From Aerobium sp039839275 (GTDB lineage: Bacteria; Pseudomonadota; Alphaproteobacteria; Rhizobiales; Rhizobiaceae), in contig NZ_JBDOQP010000002.1 of NCBI RefSeq assembly GCF_039839275.1, positions 1,324,831 to 1,388,830 of the forward strand: 64,000 nucleotides of DNA. The letters are read 5' to 3'. The position numbers and the translations under genes were made by a program. The stretch's first letter is position 1. Every line of letters begins with the position of its first letter. This document shows, piece by piece, positions 28,538-38,156 of this stretch. The notes under the pieces were generated by a model, which worked only from the letters and a program-made list of their open reading frames with translations, did not search any database and had not been told where the DNA came from.

Positions 28538-29665
28538 ATGCCGGCGAACGATGAAAGATGGGTGCTGATCTTTTCTGATGGAACCGGCCAGCGCGGCGTG
28601 CGCGACGAAGCAGACATGCCACAGATCTCCGGAATGACAGTGAAAAACACCAACGTCTTCCAGATCTACTTCGCGACCGAAGGCCTGCCGGAGTTTGAGG
28701 CCTTCTATGACGCCGGGTTGGGCGCACCGGCCGAGGGCGGCAATGAATGGTCGCGGACGCTGCGCAATCTTTGGAGCAAGGCAACAGGGTGGGGCATCAC
28801 GGCCAATATCACCGACTGTTACGAGGCGCTGATGATGCGCTGGAAGCCGGGCATGAAGATCGGTCTGTTCGGATTCAGTCGCGGAGCCTACACGGTGCGC
28901 TGCCTCGGTGGCGTGCTTGCCACGTGCGGCCTAGCAACCCGGATGGACGGTGCGCCCTTGCCCGGCGACGAGACCGCGGCCGCTGTAAAGCGCCGCCGCG
29001 CTGTCGCCGAGGAGGCGGTCGCGACCTACAAGATCGGCAAGGAAGATAAACGCCGAGCGGCGGGGCAGACCTTCGCCGAGCGTCATGCGTCGGAGCTGTG
29101 CGTGCCCGACGTAATCGGCGTCTTCGATACGGTCAAGGCGCTTGGTCTGCCGGGCGTGATGAACGCGGTCAACCCTTGGCAGCACGAGTTCCATGATAGC
29201 GAGCTGGCTTCGCGCGTACATGTTGGGCTGCACGCCCTGTCTATCGATGAGAACCGGAAGACGTTCGCGCCGGAGTTGTGGGACGATCCAGATGTGGAGG
29301 CGCTGGCAAAGGGCCAGGTGATCGAGCAGGTCTGGTTTCCCGGCGTCCATTCCGACGTCGGCGGCGGTTATGAGGACGGCAGGTTAGCCGACCTCGCGCT
29401 TCAGTGGATGCTGGCGCGGGCCGAGGCGCTGGTAGGGCTGCGTATTCCGCTCAGCGTATCAATCCACGACAATCTGCTGGCGCCATCCCACAACGAGCGC
29501 ACAGGGTTCGGCGTTCTATGGCGGCCGGGTGAGCGGGCCATTCGGGGCAAGGCGGTCGATGTCGATGCTGCCTGCGCCGATCTGGAAACCCGGTTCGACC
29601 GCCATGCGCCCGCGTATCGTCCGAACCCGCTAAGCCGTCACCCCCGTTTCGCTCGCTTTTACTGA
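28538..29665 (+). CDS. DUF2235 alpha/beta-hydrolase (Tle1-like predicted phospholipase)
   Basis: The 375-residue product has the DUF2235 layout: N-terminal LIFSDGTGQRG, the nucleophile elbow GFSRGA (S114), an internal GVFDTVKALGLPG segment that probably supplies the acidic residue, and HSDVGGGY with the likely catalytic His. Some relatives are type VI secretion lipase effectors (Tle1), but no secretion, immunity or VgrG-like gene lies nearby. It is more likely a stand-alone cytoplasmic hydrolase. Its stop is 4 bases from that of convergent yggS. Confidence 0.86.
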   Translation: MPANDERWVLIFSDGTGQRGVRDEADMPQISGMTVKNTNVFQIYFATEGLPEFEAFYDAGLGAPAEGGNEWSRTLRNLWSKATGWGITANITDCYEALMMRWKPGMKIGLFGFSRGAYTVRCLGGVLATCGLATRMDGAPLPGDETAAAVKRRRAVAEEAVATYKIGKEDKRRAAGQTFAERHASELCVPDVIGVFDTVKALGLPGVMNAVNPWQHEFHDSELASRVHVGLHALSIDENRKTFAPELWDDPDVEALAKGQVIEQVWFPGVHSDVGGGYEDGRLADLALQWMLARAEALVGLRIPLSVSIHDNLLAPSHNERTGFGVLWRPGERAIRGKAVDVDAACADLETRFDRHAPAYRPNPLSRHPRFARFY

Positions 29666-29669
29666 AGCA

Positions 29670-30332
29670 CTACCGGCTGCCGAAGATCGCCGAACCGACG
29701 CGCACACTGGTGGCGCCGAAGGCGATTGCGGTCTCGTAGTCACCCGACATGCCCATCGAGAGCTTTTCGACCCCGGCGTCGCGGGCGAGCTTTTCGAGAA
29801 GTGCGAAATGCGGCCCGGGATTCTCGTCGAAGGGCGGGATCGCCATCAGCCCCTCGACGGCAATCCCGTGCACCTCGCGGCAGCGTTTCACGAAGCCGAC
29901 CGCCTCGCGCGGGTCGATGCCGGCCTTTTGGTCTTCAAGCCCGGTATTGACCTGTACGTAGAGCTTCGGCGCCTTGCCCTGTTTCTTGATCTCCTTGGCG
30001 AGCTCGGCGGCGATCTTTTCGCGGTCGACGGTCTCGATGACGTCGAAGAGAGCGACGGCCTCCTTCGCCTTGTTCGACTGCAACGGGCCGATCAGATGCA
30101 GTTCGAGGTCCGGGAAGTCTTCGCGCAGAGCGGGCCATTTTCCCTGCGCCTCCTGGACGCGGTTTTCGCCGAAGACGCGCTGGCCGGCCTCGATGACGGG
30201 GCGAATGTCATCGGCGGCAAACGTCTTCGATACGGCGACGAGGGTCACCGAGCCTGCCGGACGCTTTGCTTCCTGTTCGGCCGCCGCGATATTCGCCTTG
30301 ACCGTCTTCAGTCGTGAAACCGCATCGTTCAT
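29670..30332 (-). CDS. YggS/PROSC-family pyridoxal-phosphate homeostasis protein
   Basis: The 220-residue alanine-racemase-like TIM barrel protein binds PLP and buffers the cofactor. It has no known enzyme activity. K36 in VAVSKTF is the expected Schiff-base lysine. GENRVQEAQ (about 55-63), HLIGPLQSNK and the C-terminal SMGMSGDYETAI phosphate-binding block are complete. ATG 30332. It is divergent from leuS with a 166-base gap. Confidence 0.94.
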   Translation of the reverse strand: MNDAVSRLKTVKANIAAAEQEAKRPAGSVTLVAVSKTFAADDIRPVIEAGQRVFGENRVQEAQGKWPALREDFPDLELHLIGPLQSNKAKEAVALFDVIETVDREKIAAELAKEIKKQGKAPKLYVQVNTGLEDQKAGIDPREAVGFVKRCREVHGIAVEGLMAIPPFDENPGPHFALLEKLARDAGVEKLSMGMSGDYETAIAFGATSVRVGSAIFGSR

Positions 30333-30498
30333 GGTCCAAATCCGCTGTTTTCGTTGCCTGCCGGGCCGTCATGGTTGACGGGTCCGGGAAACCGTGGTGA
30401 AGGCATGGCAACTTTCAACTTTCCCGTGACAATGCACGCGATTGTTCAAATTGCCCGATTCTGCATCGCCAGCGTCTTCTAGGTGAAAATCTAAAGCC

Positions 30499-33141
30499 AT
30501 GCCACCAGTCGAGAGATACAACCCCCGCGCATCCGAACCCAAATGGCAGAAGGCCTGGGACGCCGCACAGCTCTTCGCCACGAAGAACGATGCGCCGGGC
30601 GAGAAGTACTACGTGCTCGAGATGTTTCCCTATCCCTCGGGCCGGATCCACATGGGCCATGTGCGCAATTATGCGATGGGCGACGTGGTCGCGCGCTACA
30701 AGCGCGCCCGGGGCTTCAACGTGCTGCACCCGATGGGGTGGGACGCCTTCGGCCTGCCGGCGGAAAACGCCGCGCGCGACAACAAGGTCAACCCGCGCGA
30801 CTGGACCTACGCCAATATCGAGACGATGAAGGGCCAGTTGAAGACGATGGGCCTGTCGCTCGACTGGGCGCGCGAATTCGCGACCTGCGATCCGTCCTAC
30901 TATCGCCACCAGCAGAAGATGTTCCTCGACTTCTGGAAGTCGGGGCTGGTCGAGCGCCGCAATGCCAAGGTCAACTGGGACCCGGTCGACATGACCGTGC
31001 TCGCCAACGAGCAGGTGATCGACGGCAAGGGCTGGCGCTCCGGCGCCGAGGTCGAGCAGCGTGACCTGACGCAGTGGTTCTTCAAGATCACGTCGATGGC
31101 GCAGGACCTGCTCGACGGGCTGGATACGCTCGATCGCTGGCCGGAGAAGGTCAAGCTGATGCAGGCCAACTGGATCGGCCGGTCCGAAGGCCTGCAACTC
31201 CGCTGGAAGCTGGACCCGGCCACCGCGCCCGCAGGCGAGAGCGAACTGGAAGTCTATACCACGCGACCCGACACGATCTTCGGCGCTTCGTTCATGGCGA
31301 TCGCGGCGGATCATCCGCTGGCGCGCAAGGCGGCCGAAAACAATCCCGCGCTCGCCGCCTTCATTGAGGAAGTGCGGCGGTCGGGCACGTCGGCCGAAGT
31401 GCTGGAGACGGCCGAGAAGAAGGGCTTCGATACCGGCATCCGTGTGGTGCATCCGTTCGACGAGAGCTGGACGTTGCCGGTGCATGTCGCCAACTTCGTG
31501 CTGATGGATTACGGCACGGGGGCGATCTTCGGCTGCCCATCCGGCGACCAGCGCGATCTCGACTTCGCCAACAAATACGGCCTGCCCGTCGTGCCGGTGG
31601 TCATGCCTGGCGATGCCGACGCGGCGACGTTCCAGATCACAGAGGAAGCCTATACCGGCGACGGCGTGATGATCAATTCGCGCTTTCTCGACGGGATGAA
31701 GCCGGCGGACGCCTTCGATGAAGTCGCGCAACGGCTGTCGGGCGTGACGATCGACGGCAGGCCGCAGGCGAGCCGCAAGGTGCAGTTCCGCCTGCGCGAC
31801 TGGCTGATTTCGCGCCAGCGCTACTGGGGCTGCCCCATTCCGGTCGTTCACTGCGACGATTGCGGCGCGGTGCCGGTGCCCGCTGACCAGTTGCCTGTGC
31901 TGCTGCCCGATGACGTTTCCTTCGACAGACCGGGCAATCCTCTCGACCATCATGCGACCTGGAAACATGTCGCCTGTCCGAACTGCGGCAAGGACGCGCG
32001 CCGCGACACGGACACGATGGACACGTTCGTCGACTCGTCCTGGTACTTCGCCCGGTTCACCGATCCCTGGAACGAGATGGAGCCGACGACGCTGAAATAT
32101 GTCGACGGCCCTGCTGGCTGGCTGCCCGTCAACCAGTATATCGGCGGCATCGAACACGCGATCCTGCACCTTCTGTATTCGCGCTTCTTCGCCCGTGCGA
32201 TGAAGGCGACGGGCCATCTCAACGTGGTCGAAGAGCCTTTCGAGGGCCTGTTCACGCAGGGCATGGTCGTTCACGAGACGTACCGGCTCGGCAGCGGCGC
32301 CAACGGGACCTGGGTAACGCCGGCGGAAGTCACCGTGTCCGAAGCGGACGGCAAACGCAGCGCGGTGCTCAATTCGAGCGGCGACCCGGTCGAGATCGGC
32401 TCGATCGAGAAGATGTCGAAGTCGAAGAAGAACGTCGTCGACCCCGACGACATCATCGCCAGCTACGGCGCCGATACGGCGCGCTGGTTCATGCTGTCGG
32501 ATTCGCCGCCCGAGCGCGACGTGATCTGGACAGAGTCTGGCGTCGAGGGCGCGCATCGCTTCGTTCAGCGCGTTTGGCGCCTGGTGGCGGAGGGTGCTCC
32601 CGCGCTTGCTGGCGTCGCGCCGTCGTTCGCGCGCGAGGGCGATGCCGGGGCTGTCTCCAAGGCTACCCACAAGACCATCAAGGCGGTCGGCGAGGACATC
32701 GAGAAGCTCGGTTTCAACAAGGCGGTCGCGCGCCTCTACGAACTCGTCAACACGCTGTCGCCATGGGTTGCTGGCGCCGCATCGGCGGACACGCCGGCAA
32801 AGGCGGCGCTGCGCGAAGCTGTCGAAGCGCTGGTCAAGATGATCGCGCCAATGACGCCGCACCTCGCCGAGGAATGTTGGGCGGAACTGGGTTGCCATGG
32901 CCTGGTGGCGAATCAGCCATGGCCGGCGTTCGATGCCGACCTCATCGTCGATGACGAAATCACCCTGCCGGTGCAGATCAACGGCAAGAAGCGCGCCGAT
33001 TTGACAATCGCGCGCGACGCGGATCAATCTGCCGTCGAACAAGCGGCGCTGGCGCTCGATGTCGTGCGCGCCGCGCTGGACGGGAAATCTCCGCGCAAGG
33101 TGATCGTCGTGCCGCAAAGGATCGTCAATGTCGTCGTCTGA
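30499..33141 (+). CDS. leuS: Leucyl-tRNA synthetase
   Basis: Charges tRNA-Leu with leucine. The 880-residue class I synthetase has HMGH at residues 51-54 (HIGH motif) and KMSKS at 638-642. A CP1 editing domain is in the middle (TTRPDTIFGASF and the GTGAIFGCPSGDQRDLDFA region). A zinc-ribbon-like VHCDDCGAV/ACPNCGKDA pair and a C-terminal anticodon-binding domain are also present. ATG 30499. Its last 14 bases overlap the start of lptE, so the two are co-expressed. Confidence 0.98.
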   Translation: MPPVERYNPRASEPKWQKAWDAAQLFATKNDAPGEKYYVLEMFPYPSGRIHMGHVRNYAMGDVVARYKRARGFNVLHPMGWDAFGLPAENAARDNKVNPRDWTYANIETMKGQLKTMGLSLDWAREFATCDPSYYRHQQKMFLDFWKSGLVERRNAKVNWDPVDMTVLANEQVIDGKGWRSGAEVEQRDLTQWFFKITSMAQDLLDGLDTLDRWPEKVKLMQANWIGRSEGLQLRWKLDPATAPAGESELEVYTTRPDTIFGASFMAIAADHPLARKAAENNPALAAFIEEVRRSGTSAEVLETAEKKGFDTGIRVVHPFDESWTLPVHVANFVLMDYGTGAIFGCPSGDQRDLDFANKYGLPVVPVVMPGDADAATFQITEEAYTGDGVMINSRFLDGMKPADAFDEVAQRLSGVTIDGRPQASRKVQFRLRDWLISRQRYWGCPIPVVHCDDCGAVPVPADQLPVLLPDDVSFDRPGNPLDHHATWKHVACPNCGKDARRDTDTMDTFVDSSWYFARFTDPWNEMEPTTLKYVDGPAGWLPVNQYIGGIEHAILHLLYSRFFARAMKATGHLNVVEEPFEGLFTQGMVVHETYRLGSGANGTWVTPAEVTVSEADGKRSAVLNSSGDPVEIGSIEKMSKSKKNVVDPDDIIASYGADTARWFMLSDSPPERDVIWTESGVEGAHRFVQRVWRLVAEGAPALAGVAPSFAREGDAGAVSKATHKTIKAVGEDIEKLGFNKAVARLYELVNTLSPWVAGAASADTPAKAALREAVEALVKMIAPMTPHLAEECWAELGCHGLVANQPWPAFDADLIVDDEITLPVQINGKKRADLTIARDADQSAVEQAALALDVVRAALDGKSPRKVIVVPQRIVNVVV

Positions 33142-33775
33142 TGCCGGCCCGAGGGGGCGTTTCGTGAAAGTGGCGGCAATGGCCGTGATGCTGGCATCGG
33201 TTGCCGGTTGCACGGTAACGCCGCTCTATGGCACTTCGACTGCTTCCATCTCGCCGCAGGACGGCGGTGTGGCGGCGCAACTCGCTTCGGTCGAGGTGAC
33301 GGAAGCCACCGATCGAGTCGGACAGGAATTGCGCAATCACCTGATCTTCCTGCTTGGCGGAGGTGGCGGCCAGCCGGCGAATCCGGCCTACAGGCTGCAA
33401 CTGGCCACCGTGGCGCATGTGTCACGCGGACCATCGATCAGCGTGTCCGACGTGACTCTGGAGCCGTCTTCCGGGTTCCTGGCGCTGCGCAGCGACTATT
33501 CGCTTGTGGAAGCGGATACCGGTCGCGTGGTGTCGGCGGGAACCCGTGCAGTGCAGGCGCCGTTCGACAATCCTGGCCAGAACTATGCTTCCCAGCGGGC
33601 GGTGCGCGACGCGGAAAACCGCGCGGCACGCGAGCTTGCCGAGGTGTTGCGCCTCGTGGTGGCGCAGGAACTCCAGCGGGCGACGTCAACGTCGGTTCCC
33701 GACATCGTCACGACGCCAGAGGACGTCGACCGTCGCCGCATCGGCGAAACGGGGTCGTTTCCACGGCGGCAGTGA
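33128..33775 (+). CDS. lptE: LPS-assembly lipoprotein LptE
   Basis: Outer-membrane lipoprotein that plugs LptD and helps insert lipopolysaccharide. The 215-residue product has a signal peptide (about residues 12-27) with lipobox VAGC, predicted lipidation at the Cys. It is followed by VTPLYG, typical of alphaproteobacterial LptE, and a mixed alpha/beta domain. It overlaps leuS by 14 bases. The extra C-terminal tail after about residue 185 is polar. It is followed by a terminator rather than by holA, which I would expect next in many relatives. Confidence 0.87.
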   Translation: MSSSDAGPRGRFVKVAAMAVMLASVAGCTVTPLYGTSTASISPQDGGVAAQLASVEVTEATDRVGQELRNHLIFLLGGGGGQPANPAYRLQLATVAHVSRGPSISVSDVTLEPSSGFLALRSDYSLVEADTGRVVSAGTRAVQAPFDNPGQNYASQRAVRDAENRAARELAEVLRLVVAQELQRATSTSVPDIVTTPEDVDRRRIGETGSFPRRQ

Positions 33776-33807
33776 CAGGTCCTTCGTAGAGCAAATCCGG
33801 ATAGCAG

Positions 33808-33840
33808 AACGCCGCGCAGTTTTCAGTCGCGCGGCGTTTT
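33808..33840. terminator. Bidirectional terminator between lptE and fsa
   Basis: AACGCCGCGC (33808-33817) pairs perfectly with GCGCGGCGTT (33829-33838) around an 11-base loop. TTTT follows on the plus strand. It separates the convergent lptE and fsa genes. Confidence 0.85.
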
Positions 33841-33859
33841 CGATTGGAGGCGTAGCTAG

Positions 33860-34513
33860 TCAGCCGATGGTCTGGCCGGTCTTGGCCCAGTCAGCCAGGA
33901 AGGCCTCGAGGCCCTTGTCGGTGAGCGGATGCTTGACGAGCGCCTTGAGCGTTGCCGGGGGGACCGTGACGACATCGGCGCCGATGAGGGCGGCCTGCTT
34001 GACGTGGTTCACGGTACGGATCGACGCGGCCAGGATCTCGGTCTTGAAATCGTAGTTGTCGTAGATAGTGCGAATCTCGGAAATCAGCTCCATGCCGTCG
34101 GTGCCCATATCGTCGATGCGGCCGACGAAGGGCGAGATGAAGCTCGCGCCGGACTTGGCGGCCAGCAGCGCCTGGTTGGCCGAGAAACACAGCGTGACGT
34201 TGACCTGGCGCCCCTCTGACGTGATTGCCTTGCAGGCCTTGAGGCCGTCGAAGGTCAGCGGCAGCTTGATGCAGATGTTGTCGGCAATCTTGGACAGGAC
34301 CGCCGCCTCGCGCATCATGCCGTCATATTCGGTCGCCACGACCTCGGCGGAAACCGGACCCGATACGATCGAACAGATTTCCTTCGTGACCTCGGTGATG
34401 TTGCCGCCGGATTTGAGGATTAGCGACGGATTGGTGGTGACACCGTCCAGCAGCCCGAGATCGTTGAGCTCGCGGATTTCCTTCACATCGGCTGTGTCGA
34501 CGAAGAACTTCAT
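33860..34513 (-). CDS. fsa: Fructose-6-phosphate aldolase / small transaldolase
   Basis: The 217-residue short-chain transaldolase-family TIM barrel begins MKFFVDTADV and has GVTTNPSL (residues 24-31). Schiff-base lysine K83 is in ICIKLPLT, and SPFVGRIDD is in the C-terminal half. Length and motifs fit the FSA/TalC group, which either cleaves fructose-6-phosphate to dihydroxyacetone and glyceraldehyde-3-phosphate or acts as transaldolase. Sequence alone does not separate the two activities. ATG 34513, divergent from priA. Confidence 0.9.
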   Translation of the reverse strand: MKFFVDTADVKEIRELNDLGLLDGVTTNPSLILKSGGNITEVTKEICSIVSGPVSAEVVATEYDGMMREAAVLSKIADNICIKLPLTFDGLKACKAITSEGRQVNVTLCFSANQALLAAKSGASFISPFVGRIDDMGTDGMELISEIRTIYDNYDFKTEILAASIRTVNHVKQAALIGADVVTVPPATLKALVKHPLTDKGLEAFLADWAKTGQTIG

Positions 34514-34569
34514 GGCTTTCTTCCCTGATGGTTTGCTGGCGGCTGTTGCCCGCCTGTTCTCGATCGCCC

Positions 34570-34585
34570 CTTGCTCTAAAGCAAG
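34570..34585. promoter_or_regulatory. Small palindrome in the fsa/priA divergent promoter region
   Basis: CTTGCT (34570-34575) and AGCAAG (34580-34585) form a perfect inverted repeat around CTAA, 21 bases before priA and 56 before fsa. Possible operator or leader hairpin. Weak evidence. Confidence 0.3.
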
Positions 34586-34606
34586 AAGCGGGCAAGGTCA
34601 CGTCCG

Positions 34607-36787
34607 ATGAGCGAAGATTCGGACATGCGTCAGGTCGTCCCGGTGATGGTGCCGATGCCGGCGGAGCGGCCCTATTCCTATGCGGTCCCGACCGGCATGT
34701 CGGTCCGGCCGGGCTCGATCGTGCGGGTGCCGCTCGGACCGCGAGAAGTGGCAGGGATCGTCTGGGATACGCCCACCGACAAGGTCGACGCCAAGAAGCT
34801 GCGGCCGATCTCGGAGGTGTTCGAGTGCCCGCCGATCGACGAACCGTCGCGCCGGTTCGTCGACTGGGTCGCAGCCTACACGCTGTCGGCGCCCGGCATG
34901 GTGGCGCGCATGTTCCTGCGCGCTCCGGCAGCGTTCGATCCCGAACCCCCGCTGGCCGGCTTGCGCTGGACCGGCGGCGAACCCGACCGGGTGACGGCCG
35001 CGCGCACGCGTGTCCTCGAACTGGCGCGCGACGGCATGGCTTGGACCCGATCCGGCCTGGCCCATGCGGCGGGCACGTCGCTGACGGTCGTCGACGGCCT
35101 GAAGGCGCAGGGTCTGTTCGAGGAGGTGCAGATACCGGTGCCGCCGGTGGTCGCGGCACCGGACCCGGGCTACGGGGCTCCCGACCTTTCTCCCGACCAG
35201 CAGGAAGCGGCACGGGCGCTGCGTGAAAAGGCCACCGAGGGGTTTTCGGTGACGCTGATCGACGGCGTGACGGGTTCGGGGAAGACGGAAGTCTATTTCG
35301 AGGCGATCGCGGCGGCGATCGAGGCGGGGCGGCAGGTTCTGGTGCTGGTGCCCGAGATCGCGTTGACGACGGCCTTTCTCGACCGCTTCCATGATCGTTT
35401 CGGCGCCAAGCCGGCGGAATGGCATTCCGACCTGTCGCCGAGGATGCGCGAGCGCGTCTGGCGGCAGGTGGCGGAGGGGCGCGTCCGCGTCGTGGCGGGC
35501 GCGCGCTCGGCCCTGTTCCTGCCGTTCCGCGACCTCGGGCTCGTCGTCGTCGACGAGGAACATGACCCGGCCTACAAGCAGGAGGATCGCGTCTTCTACA
35601 ATGCGCGCGACATGGCCGTCGTGCGCGGGCGCATCGGCGATTTTCCGGTCGTGCTGGCGTCGGCAACGCCATCCGTGGAGACCCGGGTCAACGCCGCCCA
35701 CGGCCGCTACGGCCGCGTCGTGCTGCCGGCACGCTTTGCGGAGGCGGCGCTGCCGGAGCTCGCCGCCATCGACATGCGCAAATCGCCTCCGGCGCGCGGC
35801 GGATTCCTGTCGCCCATCCTCCTGGAGCAAATGGAGAAGACGGTCGCGAAAGGGGAACAGGCGCTGCTGTTCCTCAACCGGCGCGGCTATGCGCCCTTGA
35901 CGCTGTGCAGGGTTTGCGGGCATCGATTCCAGTGTCCGGAATGTTCGAGCTGGCTGGTCGAGCATCGGTTTCGCGGGCAACTCGTCTGTCACCACTGCGG
36001 CCACAACGAGCCGCGGCCTGAAGCCTGTCCCGCATGCGGCACGCTCGACCATCTTGTTGCCTGCGGCCCGGGCGTCGAGCGCATCGCCGAAGAGGTGGTC
36101 GCGCATTTCCCCGATGCGCGCACGATCGTGTTGTCCTCAGACATGCTTGGCGGCGTGAAACGCCTGCGACTGGAACTGGACGCCATCGCCAAGGGCGAGG
36201 CCGACATCGTCATCGGCACGCAGCTTGTCGCCAAGGGCCACAACTTTCCCAACATGACGCTGGTCGGCGTCGTCGATGCCGATCTCGGGCTGGCCAACGG
36301 CGATCCGCGCGCCGCCGAACGTACGTTCCAACTGCTCAGCCAGGTTACGGGCCGCGCGGGCCGCACGGGCCGCAAGAGCCACGGTCTGATCCAGACCTAC
36401 CAGCCGGCGCATCCGGTGATGCGGGCGATCGTGTCGGGCGATCTCGATGCCTTCTATGAGCAGGAGATCGTCGAGCGCGAGAAGGCGCATCTGCCGCCCT
36501 ACGGCCGCCTTGCTTCGATCATCGTCAGCGCGGCGACGCGCGCCGAGGCCGAGGGACATGCGCGCGCGCTGCGGCGAAGCGCGCCGGCGGCAGCCGACAT
36601 CGCCGTGCTTGGTCCCGCCGAAGCGCCGTTGGCGTTGATAGCCGGCCGCCACCGCTTCCGGTTGCTGGTGCACGGGGAGAAGAGTTCGGACATGCAAGCG
36701 TTCCTGCGCGCGCTTCTCGCCGCCGGGCCGAAAGTGCGCGGGTCGATCCGCGTCCAGACGGATATCGATCCTCAAAGTTTCCTGTAG
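34607..36787 (+). CDS. priA: Primosomal protein N' (replication restart helicase PriA)
   Basis: 3'-5' DNA helicase that reloads the replisome at stalled forks. The 726-residue product has an N-terminal 3' DNA-binding domain, Walker A GVTGSGKT (about residue 221), DEEHDPAYKQ as the DEAH-type motif II, and SATPS. An eight-cysteine zinc module follows, from CRVCG to CPACG, interrupting the helicase lobe as in PriA. The C-terminal lobe has GTQLVAKGHNFPNMTLVG. ATG 34607, with an in-frame ATG 18 bases on as an alternative. Confidence 0.96.
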   Translation: MSEDSDMRQVVPVMVPMPAERPYSYAVPTGMSVRPGSIVRVPLGPREVAGIVWDTPTDKVDAKKLRPISEVFECPPIDEPSRRFVDWVAAYTLSAPGMVARMFLRAPAAFDPEPPLAGLRWTGGEPDRVTAARTRVLELARDGMAWTRSGLAHAAGTSLTVVDGLKAQGLFEEVQIPVPPVVAAPDPGYGAPDLSPDQQEAARALREKATEGFSVTLIDGVTGSGKTEVYFEAIAAAIEAGRQVLVLVPEIALTTAFLDRFHDRFGAKPAEWHSDLSPRMRERVWRQVAEGRVRVVAGARSALFLPFRDLGLVVVDEEHDPAYKQEDRVFYNARDMAVVRGRIGDFPVVLASATPSVETRVNAAHGRYGRVVLPARFAEAALPELAAIDMRKSPPARGGFLSPILLEQMEKTVAKGEQALLFLNRRGYAPLTLCRVCGHRFQCPECSSWLVEHRFRGQLVCHHCGHNEPRPEACPACGTLDHLVACGPGVERIAEEVVAHFPDARTIVLSSDMLGGVKRLRLELDAIAKGEADIVIGTQLVAKGHNFPNMTLVGVVDADLGLANGDPRAAERTFQLLSQVTGRAGRTGRKSHGLIQTYQPAHPVMRAIVSGDLDAFYEQEIVEREKAHLPPYGRLASIIVSAATRAEAEGHARALRRSAPAAADIAVLGPAEAPLALIAGRHRFRLLVHGEKSSDMQAFLRALLAAGPKVRGSIRVQTDIDPQSFL

Positions 36788-36857
36788 CCCTTTCCGCCGT
36801 AAATTTGCTGCAAACCGGGTCGACAGACGGATTTCCCAACCGAGATCAGGTCGCCCG

Positions 36858-37463
36858 ATGTCGTCCCAGCCCGTCAACCAGAGAATGCGCATCCGGCTCC
36901 TGCAGACGGGAGGGCTGCTGCTCGTGGCTTCCCTGTTGTTCGCGCACCCCGCCTTGACGGGAGACGGGCACGAGATGATCGAGCTCGTCGGTCTCGGGCT
37001 GGTTTCGGCCTGCGTCGCCGGGCGGATGTGGAGCATCCTGTATATCGGCTCGCGCAAGAACCAGGAGCTCGTCACCAACGGCCCATATTCGATCAGCCGC
37101 AACCCTCTCTATTTCTTCTCCGTGCTCGGCGCCGCCGGCGTTGGCCTGTTCGTCGGCTCGGTGACGCTGACACTGATGCTGGGCCTTGCGACGTGGCTGG
37201 TGCTGGCTGCCACGGCGCGCAAGGAGGCCGCACACCTGGAGACGCTGTTTGGATCGCGCTACGCTACATATGCGAGCCGGACACCTCTGTTCTGGCCGAA
37301 CCCCACGCACTACCGGGAGGCCGGTGACGTAACCTTCTCTCCAGCCGCGCTCAAGCGCACCTTCCTCGACGGGCTGCTGTTCTTCGCCGCGTTTCCGGCG
37401 ATCGAACTCGTCGAGCATCTTCAGGATGGCGGCTATCTGCCGATCCTCTTCAGGCTTCCCTGA
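36858..37463 (+). CDS. Isoprenylcysteine carboxyl methyltransferase (ICMT)-like integral membrane protein
   Basis: The 201-residue product has about four to five membrane segments and the ICMT/PEMT-like core NGPYSISRNPLYFF (about residues 74-87), followed after a hydrophobic stretch by a charged E-x-x-HLETLFGSRYATYASRTP block that forms the SAM site in this superfamily. Bacterial members methylate unknown small lipophilic or phospholipid substrates. It starts 70 bases after priA on the same strand and may be transcribed with it. Confidence 0.85.
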   Translation: MSSQPVNQRMRIRLLQTGGLLLVASLLFAHPALTGDGHEMIELVGLGLVSACVAGRMWSILYIGSRKNQELVTNGPYSISRNPLYFFSVLGAAGVGLFVGSVTLTLMLGLATWLVLAATARKEAAHLETLFGSRYATYASRTPLFWPNPTHYREAGDVTFSPAALKRTFLDGLLFFAAFPAIELVEHLQDGGYLPILFRLP

Positions 37464-37534
37464 CCGACCGTCTTCAAACGAGACAGACATCGCGCAATCG
37501 GGTATCGTCCGGCCGCGATTCGAGGGGATGAAAC

Positions 37535-37930
37535 ATGGAATTCGCGTTTCCGTGGCCGATGAGCCAGGGCGAATGGCTGGCATGGTCGGTTGCGGCCGTG
37601 ACCCTGCTCTACGGCCTGTTGATGCTTTTCGCCCCGCGCCTGATGCTCAAGGCATTGCGGCTGCAGGCGGTACCGAACCATCCAGAGGCGGTCGGCGAGG
37701 CGCGTGCGACGATTTCCGGTTTCTATGTCGGCGTGGGAATGGCCTGCATCCTGCTCGCGCAGCCGCTTCTCTACCTGACGCTCGGCCTGTGCTGGGCGCT
37801 GACCGCGTTCGGCCGCGTCATCTCGATGCTGTCGGACGGCGGCAATACGCTGGCAAACTGGATCTGGCTGATCGTGGAAGTCGTGCTGGCCGGCCTCGTG
37901 CTCGCTTTCGTGCTCGGCTTCGTCGCCTGA
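37535..37930 (+). CDS. Small four-helix membrane protein, DUF4345-like
   Basis: The 131-residue protein has about four hydrophobic segments (roughly 14-34, 60-78, 78-95 and 105-130), the pattern GEARATISGFYVGVG and an AFGRVISMLSDG loop. This resembles the DUF4345 type of small inner-membrane proteins. No function can be assigned from the sequence. It lies between the ICMT-like gene and the ATP synthase operon on the same strand. Confidence 0.7.
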   Translation: MEFAFPWPMSQGEWLAWSVAAVTLLYGLLMLFAPRLMLKALRLQAVPNHPEAVGEARATISGFYVGVGMACILLAQPLLYLTLGLCWALTAFGRVISMLSDGGNTLANWIWLIVEVVLAGLVLAFVLGFVA

Positions 37931-38156
37931 TTCTCGGCAAAGACCGCCGGCTGCGACAAAACTGCCACAAATCCATCTTTTGCGGCGTGTTGCGAGTCAT
38001 GGAAGCCTGTGCTAGACGGCAAGCGACTTTTGACCGGCGGATGCGGCCAGCCCGTAGTCCCGGTCAGGAAACTTCAACAAGGTCAAAGATTTAGCCAGAG
38101 TTTGACGCTCCAGCATCAAATCTTGCGGCCTGTCAGGCAGAGAGAGAAGACAGTCC

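Noticed and set aside
28538..29665. Type VI secretion effector module
   Set aside because: Only the DUF2235 family resemblance suggests it. No secretion or immunity genes are present.
30415..33213. Very long open frame (about 930 codons) on the minus strand opposite leuS
   Set aside because: It mirrors the high-GC codon structure of leuS, is rich in Arg/His/Ala without domain signals, and lies opposite a certain gene.
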